DNA from: Calditrichota bacterium
GTDB taxonomy: Bacteria; Electryoneota; RPQS01
Direction: 5' to 3'
DNA length: 5,965 nucleotides
NCBI GenBank assembly: GCA_020057985.1
Contig: JAGVEU010000169.1
Location: forward strand, 1 to 5,965
Part shown: one piece after another, positions 1-5,965 of the stretch
Layout: each line of letters opens with the position of its first letter
Numbering within the stretch: the stretch's first letter is position 1
Translations under genes and position numbers: made by a program
The notes under the pieces: model-generated
What the model was told of the DNA's origin: nothing
Seen by the model: the letters and a program-made list of their open reading frames with translations, nothing else
The model's database searches: none

Positions 1-3000
1 AATCCGGGTGGAACAGTGGATGTCGCCGCCGGCACCTACAATGAGCACAACATAACGATTAACAAGTCGCTGACGGTGACCGGTGATCCCGGAGACGCAT
101 CACCCGGAGCTGGCGTGAATGCGCCCGTAGTGGATGGACAAGATCTGTATACCGATGCCTTCCTGATTGCCAATGGAACATCCGGTGTAACGATCCAAGG
201 ATTCGAGATTTGCCATTATGTGAACCACGGTGGAGGTGGCGAGGGCAACGCTGTCCAAGCTTGGGTTGCCAGCACGAGCAACATTACCGTTGCAGACAAC
301 TATATGCACGATTTGGGTTGGAACGGAGTTTTGGTCGGCAACGATGGTGCAATCGGTGATCACTCGTATTGGACCGTCGCACGCAACATTCTGAGTAACT
401 TCGGAACAGGCGTTTTCGATTGGGCTGGCTACGGAATGGAGTTGACCAACACATCCCACGGAGTTATTGAGGACAACATTATCACCGCGGGCGCTCTGAA
501 GCCCGGATCAGGCATTCTCGTCACCGCGCGTCGCCCCTCCGAAGTGGATATGACCATTCGACGGAATGAAATTAGTGGCGAATTTGACTACTACGGGGTA
601 GCGGTATATGCGTGGAACGGTGAGGCATCCAATGCGAGTTTGAGCGGTTTGATTATCGAGAACAACTCCTTGGATATTTCTGGACCATGCACTTACGCCT
701 TGAGCGTACGAGATATCGGCGGCGCCGTGACTGATGTCGCAATTACCGGCAACAAGCTCGTGAAAGCTGGTGGACCCGGTTTGCGCAGTACAACAGCACA
801 AACCATCAATGCCTCCGGCAACTGGTGGGGTTCGAACGTCGAGGCAACTGTCGTAGCGGCGGTGAATGGTAGTGTGGACTTCACACCCTACCTTCATAGT
901 GGCAGCGATACCGCACCCGGCACACCTGGTTTCCAAGGTGATTACCACGCGCTCGATGTTACCACTCTGGGATCTCAGACCGGTTTGGTCAGCCGCATTC
1001 AGGAAGGCATTAACATGCTCGCGGGCAGCGCCTTGTATCTGGCGCCGGGACCCTACACCGGTCCGGTGGTAATCAGCGCAGCCGATACACTTCTTGGTCC
1101 GAATGCAGGCATTGATCCCTGCACGGGATCTCGCGCGGCAGAGGCCATTATTACGAGCACAGATCCGAATGGGACCATTCAGGTTGCCTCGAACAATGTG
1201 ATGCTGAGCGGACTCAAGATCACAGGCGGTGTCTATGGTATTCTGGTAATGGATGCCTATACAGGCTTGCGTGTGACGAATAACATCATTGACGGCACAT
1301 CAGCGGATGGCATCAACCTGTGGAAGAGCGCTGGCAGCCTCGTGGATTACAACCAGATTCTGAACTGCACGTACGGAATCGGCGGCGGCAGTGATGATGC
1401 TTCCGCTCCCACATCTGCGATCATTGAGTACAACTGCATCAGTAATACGCGGCTCGGTATAACGGGTTATCACAACGGTTCGACGATTCGTTACAATTCC
1501 GTGAGCAGCTTCACACTGGCGCCACCGGCCGCGGGAATCAGTGGACAACTCCTGAATACAATTATTCGTAAGAACACAGTTACTGGATACACGCAGGGTG
1601 CCGGAGTCTCGTTCCAACCTTACGGAGTCCGTCCGAATTCGAGCAATGTGCTGGTTGATTCCAACACAGTCACGGGCAACGGCGCGGGCGTCTACATGAT
1701 TGATCCGGTGACGGGTTTGCAGGTCAGAGCCAATAAATTCAGCAACCCCATCAATGCCACTGACGTGAATACGAGCATCTATGATGCTAACTGCTGGTCG
1801 GACTTCAGCTCCAACGGCGGTTTCCCCACTCAATACAACGTCCCCGCGGGAAGTAATGTTGACTTCAATCCCAATCCCAACTCCTGTGGCGATGTAGACT
1901 TCCTCGTAACCAGTCTGTACATGGGTTGCGAGGCAGCTTGCATTGGTGATACGCTCTACTTAACCTTCAATCAGGTGGGCTATCTTGCCGGTCAAATCCT
2001 TGTGCAGATGCCGAGCCAACTCGATGCAAATTGGGCAGCCGGTACGGATTATCATAGCGTGATGCCGGGTACGAACGTCTCGCCGAATCTTGTCTTTGCC
2101 GCCGGACGACGCTCTGCCGGGTATCAGTTGGAAATCAACGTACAATGGCAGCCGCCTTACAGCGATGGTGATGGCAGCAAATACATTGCCTGCATTCCCA
2201 TCAAGAATGTGAGCGGAACCCACGGCCAGTCGTTTACAATCTCCGGAACAACTTCCACTTTCTATGATGGCAGCGGCCCGCATGTGAATGCGTTCTTCCT
2301 CGGGACAGCGCTCGTTCGCATTGACTGTGAAGATCCGGTCACGAGCTTAACCTACACGACTCCGCTCACATGCAGCGCGTTCGGCGCCGCTGCGCAGTTA
2401 GAAGGCAAGATCACGGCATCGGTTCTGCGTGGCACAACTCCCGCCAACTCGCAATTGTCTGAAGCTTATGTGGAAGTGAATGGCAACGCCGGACAAAGAA
2501 TCTCACTCTTTGCTTCGCTACTGCCTGGGGATTATTCTAACACCTCCTTCCCAAATGCGGGAGATGCGATTACGATCTTCGGCTGGCTGAATGAAGGATG
2601 TAATAACTTGGTACTTCACGGCTTTGATGCCGAATGCAACGAGGGGATTTCCTTGACACTTCAGGTTATTAAGGACACCGCTCCGCCTACGCTCACGGTA
2701 ATCTTAACTCCGCCATCAGGATGTTTCAGCGATAATCCGTCATCACCCACCTATGGTGGAACGACGCTGGATGAAGCGCTGGACATAACGACTGTACTTG
2801 GAACTCCGCCCTGCATCGCCACAACAGGAACGCTGGCGATAAGCTATCTTGCGGCAACATCCACCCTACCTCTTGATGTGACCCTGTATCCAACCGACAA
2901 CACCGAAGCGCTTGCACTTTGGAACTGGATCAAGTTGCAAGTGCCGGGTGCCAACGGCGGAAACTATACGTTTGGCGTGAAGGCTGAAGATTGCGCGGGC

Positions 3001-4539
3001 AACTATGACACGGACAACTTCACGATCTGCATTGACCTGAGTATTCCGTCGAATGTGGTTACCTATTTCAATGCCCGGCCAACACACCTCGGCGTCTGGC
3101 TGAAGTGGACATGGGATTACAATCTCCTACCGTCGAATGCTGTGGCGATGGAAGTGTGGCGCAGCCCTCTGGAAGCAGGCGACTATCCGACTTATCCGGC
3201 TCCCAATCCTGCGCGTTGGCAGACCTTGACCAATGCCACCTATTATCCCGTCAGCTATCCACCTGCCGGTTGGACCATGGTCGCTCATCAGAACGGCCCC
3301 AGCAATAATTCTGCCGTTTATCCGGGAACACATCCCACGACTATCGGAGCCGATCCAGCTTACTGGCTTGATGCTATCGGGACAGATACTACTGGGACGC
3401 TGCGAGACATCTATCGCTATGTGACGTTTGTGGAAGATGCAGGAGGCAACTGGTCTATGGTTGCCAGCTACACGCTCAACAAGGATGCCGATCGCTCCAC
3501 TAATTATTGGCTGGGTGATTATGTGCCCTTTGACACACCCGGTTCTCTAGTGTACGGCAGAGTCAATTCAGAGGATCTGGGTGCGTTGTCGGCCAACTAC
3601 TTCACGGTGGTACAGCCGGCCTGGAACTATCTCGATGTCGGCCCGGAGAATCACGAGAATGGCTACGGAAAGGGCATTCCGACTCCGGACGGCTCCGTGA
3701 ACTTCTTTGACCTTGTACCGTTCAGCTACAATTATGGAATCGTTGCACCGGTCGGAACACAAGGCGAATACCGTGTAGTCGAGCCGTCGTCTTCAGGTCA
3801 CTCGATTGGTGAACTCGATGCGCAGCCAGTGGTCAGCGTGACGCGCACCAACGAGAATCTGCTCTCAGTGGGCGATGAGTTCACGGTGATAGTCAAGCTT
3901 GTGGGTAATACAAACCACTCGGTGAAGATCGTCGAGGCGGAGCTGACCTACGATACTGAGGTGTTCGAACTGGTATCAGTTTCCGAAGGAAGCGTTGACG
4001 TAGTGGACGGTGTCCCATTCACCAGAGCGCGTGCCATTGAGGGCCGTAGCGGAATTATCGGTGCGGTGGCAGGAGCTTGCGGTGAGCAGGCTGTGCTTGA
4101 GGGTGACGTTACACTGGCTACTATCACCTTCATCTGGAAATCAGATCGGACAGCAGGCGCTCAACTTGAGTTGACAACTGTGAACATGGCGGACGTCATG
4201 GGCACTATTTTCGAGGGCTCGGGCAATACTCTCTCGCTAAACGCAGAGGGCACAATTCCGACCCGGTTTGCTCTCTATCAGAACTATCCAAATCCGTTTA
4301 ACCCGACCACGCAAATTCGCTTTGATCTGAAAGCGGATGTAGATGTTCGGCTTGTGATCTTCAACGTGCTGGGTCAGGAAGTGCAGACCTTGATTGCTGC
4401 AACTATGCCTGCCGGCGCTCATCACATTACTTGGGACGGTATGGACAATAGCGGTCAACTGGTGGGTTCCGGGCTGTATATTTATCGAATTACAGCCGGC
4501 ACGTTCGTTGATCAAAAAAAGATGTTACTCACTCGCTAA
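1..4539 (+). CDS. Large multidomain secreted beta-helix protein with C-terminal sorting domain (5' partial)
   Basis: The frame is open from base 1 to TAA at 4537-4539, giving 1,512 residues with no start in the window. A GTG at 16 lies inside a conserved beta-helix opening (GGTVDVAAGTY), so it is not the real start; the signal peptide should lie upstream. Modules (residue 1 = base 1): beta-helix 1 at about 1-300, ending GNWWG (273-277), VDFTPYL (292-298), GFQGD (310-314); beta-helix 2 at about 322-625, opening RIQEGIN (332-338); Ig-like modules about 630-1014 with 12 cysteines; FnIII-like about 1015-1160; dockerin-like about 1170-1250 (VNSEDLGALSANY, then PDGSVNFFDLVPF); cohesin-like about 1265-1417; FlgD-like/type IX-like sorting tail 1421-1512 with YPNPFNP, SGLYIYRI and KKMLL. 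Known for these families: extracellular adhesion or polysaccharide-associated architecture, with export by a C-terminal tail. Inferred: a surface or secreted structural protein. I see no catalytic lyase residues, so an enzyme activity is not claimed. Confidence 0.93.
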   Translation, partial: NPGGTVDVAAGTYNEHNITINKSLTVTGDPGDASPGAGVNAPVVDGQDLYTDAFLIANGTSGVTIQGFEICHYVNHGGGGEGNAVQAWVASTSNITVADNYMHDLGWNGVLVGNDGAIGDHSYWTVARNILSNFGTGVFDWAGYGMELTNTSHGVIEDNIITAGALKPGSGILVTARRPSEVDMTIRRNEISGEFDYYGVAVYAWNGEASNASLSGLIIENNSLDISGPCTYALSVRDIGGAVTDVAITGNKLVKAGGPGLRSTTAQTINASGNWWGSNVEATVVAAVNGSVDFTPYLHSGSDTAPGTPGFQGDYHALDVTTLGSQTGLVSRIQEGINMLAGSALYLAPGPYTGPVVISAADTLLGPNAGIDPCTGSRAAEAIITSTDPNGTIQVASNNVMLSGLKITGGVYGILVMDAYTGLRVTNNIIDGTSADGINLWKSAGSLVDYNQILNCTYGIGGGSDDASAPTSAIIEYNCISNTRLGITGYHNGSTIRYNSVSSFTLAPPAAGISGQLLNTIIRKNTVTGYTQGAGVSFQPYGVRPNSSNVLVDSNTVTGNGAGVYMIDPVTGLQVRANKFSNPINATDVNTSIYDANCWSDFSSNGGFPTQYNVPAGSNVDFNPNPNSCGDVDFLVTSLYMGCEAACIGDTLYLTFNQVGYLAGQILVQMPSQLDANWAAGTDYHSVMPGTNVSPNLVFAAGRRSAGYQLEINVQWQPPYSDGDGSKYIACIPIKNVSGTHGQSFTISGTTSTFYDGSGPHVNAFFLGTALVRIDCEDPVTSLTYTTPLTCSAFGAAAQLEGKITASVLRGTTPANSQLSEAYVEVNGNAGQRISLFASLLPGDYSNTSFPNAGDAITIFGWLNEGCNNLVLHGFDAECNEGISLTLQVIKDTAPPTLTVILTPPSGCFSDNPSSPTYGGTTLDEALDITTVLGTPPCIATTGTLAISYLAATSTLPLDVTLYPTDNTEALALWNWIKLQVPGANGGNYTFGVKAEDCAGNYDTDNFTICIDLSIPSNVVTYFNARPTHLGVWLKWTWDYNLLPSNAVAMEVWRSPLEAGDYPTYPAPNPARWQTLTNATYYPVSYPPAGWTMVAHQNGPSNNSAVYPGTHPTTIGADPAYWLDAIGTDTTGTLRDIYRYVTFVEDAGGNWSMVASYTLNKDADRSTNYWLGDYVPFDTPGSLVYGRVNSEDLGALSANYFTVVQPAWNYLDVGPENHENGYGKGIPTPDGSVNFFDLVPFSYNYGIVAPVGTQGEYRVVEPSSSGHSIGELDAQPVVSVTRTNENLLSVGDEFTVIVKLVGNTNHSVKIVEAELTYDTEVFELVSVSEGSVDVVDGVPFTRARAIEGRSGIIGAVAGACGEQAVLEGDVTLATITFIWKSDRTAGAQLELTTVNMADVMGTIFEGSGNTLSLNAEGTIPTRFALYQNYPNPFNPTTQIRFDLKADVDVRLVIFNVLGQEVQTLIAATMPAGAHHITWDGMDNSGQLVGSGLYIYRITAGTFVDQKKMLLTR

Positions 4540-4545
4540 GTCTCA

Positions 4546-4568
4546 TCTCAGGAGCCTTCTCCCTGAGA
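4546..4568 (+). other. Stem-loop just after the stop codon of the large gene
   Basis: TCTCAGG (4546-4552) pairs perfectly with CCTGAGA (4562-4568) around a 9-base loop, starting seven bases after the TAA stop. No T-tract follows, so it is unlikely to terminate transcription alone. It may protect the 3' end of the mRNA or fold together with the larger stem-loop seven bases downstream. The pairing is seen directly; its role is inferred. Confidence 0.45.
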
Positions 4569-4575
4569 ATGGAAG

Positions 4576-4610
4576 CCCCGCCGCCATTAACGTGGCGGCG
4601 GGGTCTATTC
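4576..4610 (+). terminator. Probable terminator stem-loop between the two genes
   Basis: CCCCGCCGCCA (4576-4586) and TGGCGGCGGGG (4593-4603) form a perfect 11-bp, almost entirely G+C stem with a six-base loop (TTAACG). It is followed by TCTATTC, which is T-containing but not a clean T-run. Position (37 bases after the stop) and stem strength fit an intrinsic terminator for the large gene. The weak T-tract leaves room for partial read-through into the next gene, whose own promoter is not evident in the gap. Confidence 0.65.
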
Positions 4611-4618
4611 CTATAGAA

Positions 4619-4643
4619 ACGGCACAGCAATTGCCGTGCTGTG
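4619..4643 (+). promoter_or_regulatory. Two mutually exclusive hairpins in front of the second gene
   Basis: Two stems share bases and cannot form together. ACGGCA (4619-4624) pairs with TGCCGT (4632-4637); alternatively CACAGCA (4623-4629) pairs with TGCTGTG (4637-4643). Either ends 6-12 bases before the ATG at 4650, where a ribosome would bind. No Shine-Dalgarno-like purine run is present between the hairpins and the start, so initiation may rely on the A-rich TACTAAATG context, as is common in Bacteroidetes-like bacteria. A switch in translation is possible but purely inferred. Confidence 0.35.
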
Positions 4644-4649
4644 TACTAA

Positions 4650-5393
4650 ATGAGGAAAAGACTATTGTTAATTTGGTTTGTTCTGCTGGGATGTCTGATG
4701 CTATCAAGTCCCGGTGTGGCCGTTGATTTCGTTTTTCAACCGGACACATCCGAAGGTGATGTAGGCGAGTCCGTATGGCTATCCGGTCAGATCGGTGCAT
4801 CTGAGTTGATGCGCAGTTTTACGATCTACCTGCAATACGATACCAACCGGATTGATCTGCTTGAGCCACCTGTGGCGGGGACACTGATTGCCGGACGACA
4901 AGGGCTTGACTTCCGCTATCTTGACCATGTCCCTTCAGAGCCCGACTGGCTCGAAATCGGTGCTACTGTTTTCAGCACGGATTTTTGGGCTGGGCCGGGC
5001 GAATTGTTTCGGGTTCGATTCCTGCTTCGCTCTTGTGCTGATGTTGTGATTTCCGCTCCATTCGGAGTAGCGTTTCGCACATCTGGCAATGTTTACGTGT
5101 TGGGAACTTATGACCCACCCGCCATTCTCATCTGTGATCGTATCCCGGCAAGCATCACGCAGCTTACCATCATTCCAGCGCCATCATCAGTCACTCTCCG
5201 CTGGCCGTCTGTGCATCTCGACACACTCGGCAGACCGCTAATTCAAACTCCAGTCTATCTCATCTACCGCGAGCCAATCCTACCTCCTCAGCCCGAGAGT
5301 CTCATCGCCACCATTCCAGACACTTTTTTTATTGATCCGTTTCAGACTGGCGATGAGTACATTTACCGCGTTACCGTACAGACCAGCCCTTAA
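4650..5393 (+). CDS. Exported protein with cohesin-like and fibronectin III-like modules
   Basis: This is a 247-residue protein. The ATG at 4650 is chosen because it supplies a complete signal peptide: basic n-region MRKR, hydrophobic core LLLIWFVLLGCLML, and a likely signal peptidase I site after GVA (residue 24). The LLGC at 12-15 weakly resembles a lipobox, but hydrophobic residues continue after the cysteine, so a lipoprotein is less likely. Residues about 25-162 resemble a cohesin-type beta-sandwich: GDVGESVWLSGQI, then FTIYLQYDTNRIDLLEP, then a late strand ELFRVRFLL. Residues about 164-247 resemble an FnIII module (SVTLRWPSV, PVYLIYRE, EYIYRVTV) that ends right at the last strand. Unlike its upstream neighbour it has no sorting tail, so a periplasmic or partner-bound location is inferred. 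It lies 110 bases after the large gene on the same strand, beyond a probable terminator. No specific function is recognised, and no terminator is evident after it. Confidence 0.85.
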   Translation: MRKRLLLIWFVLLGCLMLSSPGVAVDFVFQPDTSEGDVGESVWLSGQIGASELMRSFTIYLQYDTNRIDLLEPPVAGTLIAGRQGLDFRYLDHVPSEPDWLEIGATVFSTDFWAGPGELFRVRFLLRSCADVVISAPFGVAFRTSGNVYVLGTYDPPAILICDRIPASITQLTIIPAPSSVTLRWPSVHLDTLGRPLIQTPVYLIYREPILPPQPESLIATIPDTFFIDPFQTGDEYIYRVTVQTSP

Positions 5394-5636
5394 ATCCGCC
5401 GAACCAGCTTCTTCAGTAGCGCTATCTTCCTCGACAACCAGCATCGAAGGGCTTGTGCGTGCCAGTCACATTTGCCTGGAAGCTGCGAATCAAACCAAAT
5501 CCACAAGCCAGAAACATTGTCACACTCTCCGACAAAGTGAAGATCCTGATGTGAGAATTCCCGTAGCGCCGCATGGATATGCGCTCCGGAGACACCTCAT
5601 TGTCATTTGAATTATCTGTTCTTTGCTGCGCGCCCC
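5394..5636. other. Intergenic stretch with no supportable gene
   Basis: Reading frames on both strands here are short and have no signal peptide, motif or recognisable family. Continuing the upstream gene's frame past its stop gives low-complexity, non-domain-like sequence (RRTSFFSSAIFLDN...), so there is no sign that the gene once ran further. A small bulged hairpin (about 5568-5584, with GGAT loop) is the only structure noticed. The segment could be decayed sequence or an untranslated 3' region. Confidence 0.5.
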
Positions 5637-5666
5637 TGTCATCCTGACGGTCCGCCGGAAGGATCT
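5637..5666. repeat. REP-like dispersed palindrome (TGTCATCCTGA...GAAGGATCT type)
   Basis: The flanks TGTCATCCTGA and GAAGGATCT match, as I recall it, a widespread family of short interspersed palindromic repeats in environmental bacterial genomes (often seen as GTCATTCTGAGCG...GAAGAATCT). Bases 5641-5664 fold into a stem: ATCCT pairs with AGGAT, then a tandem G-A/A-G mismatch, then CGG with CCG around a TCCG loop. It sits two bases before the first 38-bp repeat. Family membership is from memory and would need a genome-wide copy search. Confidence 0.5.
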
Positions 5667-5668
5667 CT

Positions 5669-5706
5669 CCTTCCTCTACTTGACTTTCCTCAAAATCTGA
5701 CATATA
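5669..5706 (+). repeat. 38-bp direct repeat, copy 1
   Basis: This 38-base sequence, beginning CCTTCCTCTACTTGAC and ending CTGACATATA, recurs without mismatch at 5841-5878, 172 bases downstream in the same orientation. It spans a promoter-like -35 element, the whole spacer and most of the -10. Identity across the spacer and 11 bases upstream of the -35 exceeds what promoter consensus alone would keep, pointing to duplication of a unit. Confidence 0.92.
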
Positions 5707-5708
5707 TT
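5680..5708 (+). promoter_or_regulatory. Predicted sigma-70 promoter P1
   Basis: TTGACT (5680-5685), a 17-base spacer and TATATT (5703-5708) differ by only one base from each consensus hexamer (TTGACA, TATAAT) with ideal spacing. Transcription would run rightward, starting near 5714-5716. No start codon with a plausible gene follows before the second copy, so the product is either an untranslated RNA or the leader of a gene past the window. Confidence 0.65.
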
Positions 5709-5746
5709 AAGGAAATTGCGCTCGCACCCGCCAAATCCGGTTGCGC

Positions 5747-5774
5747 CGCACGGCCGTGCGCTCTTCTTTCTTTC
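5747..5774 (+). terminator. Possible terminator: GC palindrome plus pyrimidine tract
   Basis: Bases 5747-5760 are a perfect 14-bp palindrome (CGCACGGCCGTGCG). As RNA it can form a 5-bp stem with a GGCC loop, and it is followed by a 14-base pyrimidine run (CTCTTCTTTCTTTC, nine T). This resembles an intrinsic terminator and would cut a transcript from P1 at about 50-60 nt. The stem is short and the T-run is broken by C, so termination may be partial. As DNA the same palindrome could be a protein-binding site. Confidence 0.4.
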
Positions 5775-5776
5775 AC

Positions 5777-5797
5777 GCTCCACGAATAGTGGGGAGC
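5777..5797 (+). other. Bulged stem-loop between the two promoter repeats
   Basis: GCTC (5777-5780) pairs with GAGC (5794-5797) and CAC (5781-5783) with GTG-like bases at 5789-5791, leaving two bulged G and a GAATA loop. It is one of three consecutive foldable segments in the spacer between the repeats. The pairing is imperfect and its role is unknown. Confidence 0.35.
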
Positions 5798-5809
5798 AGG
5801 GGGTGCCGT

Positions 5810-5829
5810 GGCACAATTCCGATTGTGCC
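5810..5829 (+). other. Stable stem-loop with UCCG tetraloop
   Basis: GGCACAAT (5810-5817) pairs perfectly with ATTGTGCC (5822-5829), closing a TCCG loop. UNCG loops are known as unusually stable RNA tetraloops, though they are strongest when closed by C-G, and here the closing pair is T-A. It ends 12 bases before the second promoter repeat, so it could mark the 3' end of an RNA started at P1. No T-tract follows. Confidence 0.5.
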
Positions 5830-5840
5830 CGTCCCGTGAA

Positions 5841-5878
5841 CCTTCCTCTACTTGACTTTCCTCAAAATCTGACATATA
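5841..5878 (+). repeat. 38-bp direct repeat, copy 2
   Basis: Exact second copy of the sequence at 5669-5706. Identity stops at the fifth position of the -10 hexamer (C here, T in copy 1), and the sequences flanking the two copies are unrelated on both sides. The repeated unit is therefore just the promoter segment, not the structured spacer. Confidence 0.92.
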
Positions 5879-5880
5879 CT
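5852..5880 (+). promoter_or_regulatory. Predicted sigma-70 promoter P2
   Basis: TTGACT (5852-5857), a 17-base spacer and TATACT (5875-5880) form a near-consensus sigma-70 promoter with the same -35 and spacer as P1. The expected start near 5886-5888 places two stem-loops within the first 70 transcribed bases. No coding start is visible before the window ends, so this most likely drives a structured leader or RNA continuing beyond 5965. Confidence 0.65.
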
Positions 5881-5898
5881 GTTTCCCGAAAGTAATCC

Positions 5899-5954
5899 GC
5901 CAATGAGCAGTCATTGGCCGCCGAGCAGGGTTAAGGTCTTCCGCAACCCTGCCG
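5899..5954 (+). promoter_or_regulatory. Structured leader: two tandem stem-loops downstream of P2
   Basis: GCCAATGA (5899-5906) pairs with TCATTGGC (5911-5918) around a GCAG loop. Three bases later GCAGGGTT (5925-5932) pairs with AACCCTGC (5945-5952) around a 12-base loop, and CG/CG at 5922-5923 and 5953-5954 extends this stem past a bulged A. Starting about 12 bases after the predicted P2 start, the pair looks like a structured 5' leader or the beginning of a small RNA. It matches no riboswitch, RNase P, SRP or tmRNA motif I know. The 3' part is outside the window. Confidence 0.45.
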
Positions 5955-5965
5955 AAATCCGAAAC

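Noticed and set aside
16..18. GTG at 16 as the start codon of the large gene
   Set aside because: The frame is open to base 1 and the residues before it (NPGGT) belong to the same conserved beta-helix opening; no signal peptide follows the GTG.
1..1890. Pectate lyase or other polysaccharide lyase activity for the beta-helix units
   Set aside because: The fold signature is clear, but I cannot identify a conserved catalytic set of residues, so only the fold is claimed.
4514..4523. Seven-A run near the end of the large gene as a programmed frameshift site
   Set aside because: The normal frame finishes the expected sorting-tail ending (KKMLLTR) 17 bases later; the shifted frame runs on without recognisable sequence.
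5332..5610. Plus-strand frame overlapping the end of the second gene as a possible frameshifted continuation
   Set aside because: The FnIII-like module of the second gene is complete at its stop, and the alternative frame gives no domain-like sequence after it.
5669..5878. The two 38-bp repeats as a CRISPR array
   Set aside because: Only two copies, 134 bases apart, with no palindromic repeat structure or regular spacer length and no cas gene in the window.
5422..5914. Two minus-strand reading frames (5422-5703 and 5690-5914) that both contain MSDFEESQVEEG
   Set aside because: The shared peptide is just the reverse reading of the 38-bp DNA repeat. The remaining residues of the two frames are unrelated and domain-less, and the repeat is better explained as a promoter.

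Overview
The window holds the 3' end of one very large secreted-protein gene, a smaller exported-protein gene directly downstream on the same strand, and about 570 bases of non-coding DNA rich in repeats, promoter-like motifs and hairpins. No RNA gene, transposase, CRISPR array or phage gene was recognised. The C-terminal motif of the large protein (YQNYPNPFNPTTQIRF ... SGLYIYRI ... KKMLLTR) is the FlgD-like / type IX-secretion-like tail found in the Fibrobacteres-Chlorobi-Bacteroidetes group and related candidate phyla such as Zixibacteria, KSB1, Cloacimonetes and Marinimicrobia. With moderate GC content and no Shine-Dalgarno before the one visible start, an uncultured FCB-type bacterium is the best guess. 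The lineage cannot be fixed further from this sequence.

Layout. Bases 1-4539: 1,512 residues of a mosaic surface or secreted protein whose start lies upstream. In order it has two right-handed beta-helix units (an internal duplication), a cysteine-rich run of Ig-like modules, a fibronectin-III-like module, a dockerin-like module, a cohesin-like module and the C-terminal sorting tail. Bases 4540-4649: a hairpin-dense gap with a strong GC stem-loop that looks like a terminator, and two mutually exclusive hairpins just before the next start. Bases 4650-5393: a 247-residue protein with a signal peptide, a cohesin-like module and a fibronectin-III-like module, but no sorting tail. Bases 5394-5636: no supportable gene. 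Bases 5637-5965: a dispersed-repeat-like palindrome, two exact copies of a 38-bp sequence that each carry a near-consensus sigma-70 promoter, and stem-loops between and after them. Transcription appears to be directed rightward, out of the window.

How it fits together. Both proteins are built from extracellular adhesion or carbohydrate-associated modules with no catalytic residues I can identify. The neighbours share cohesin-like and FnIII-like parts, and the larger one also has a dockerin-like part, so assembly at the cell surface is possible but unproven. The most unusual DNA is the 3' non-coding region: a duplicated strong promoter alternating with structured segments, which may drive small structured RNAs or a long leader of a gene beyond the window.
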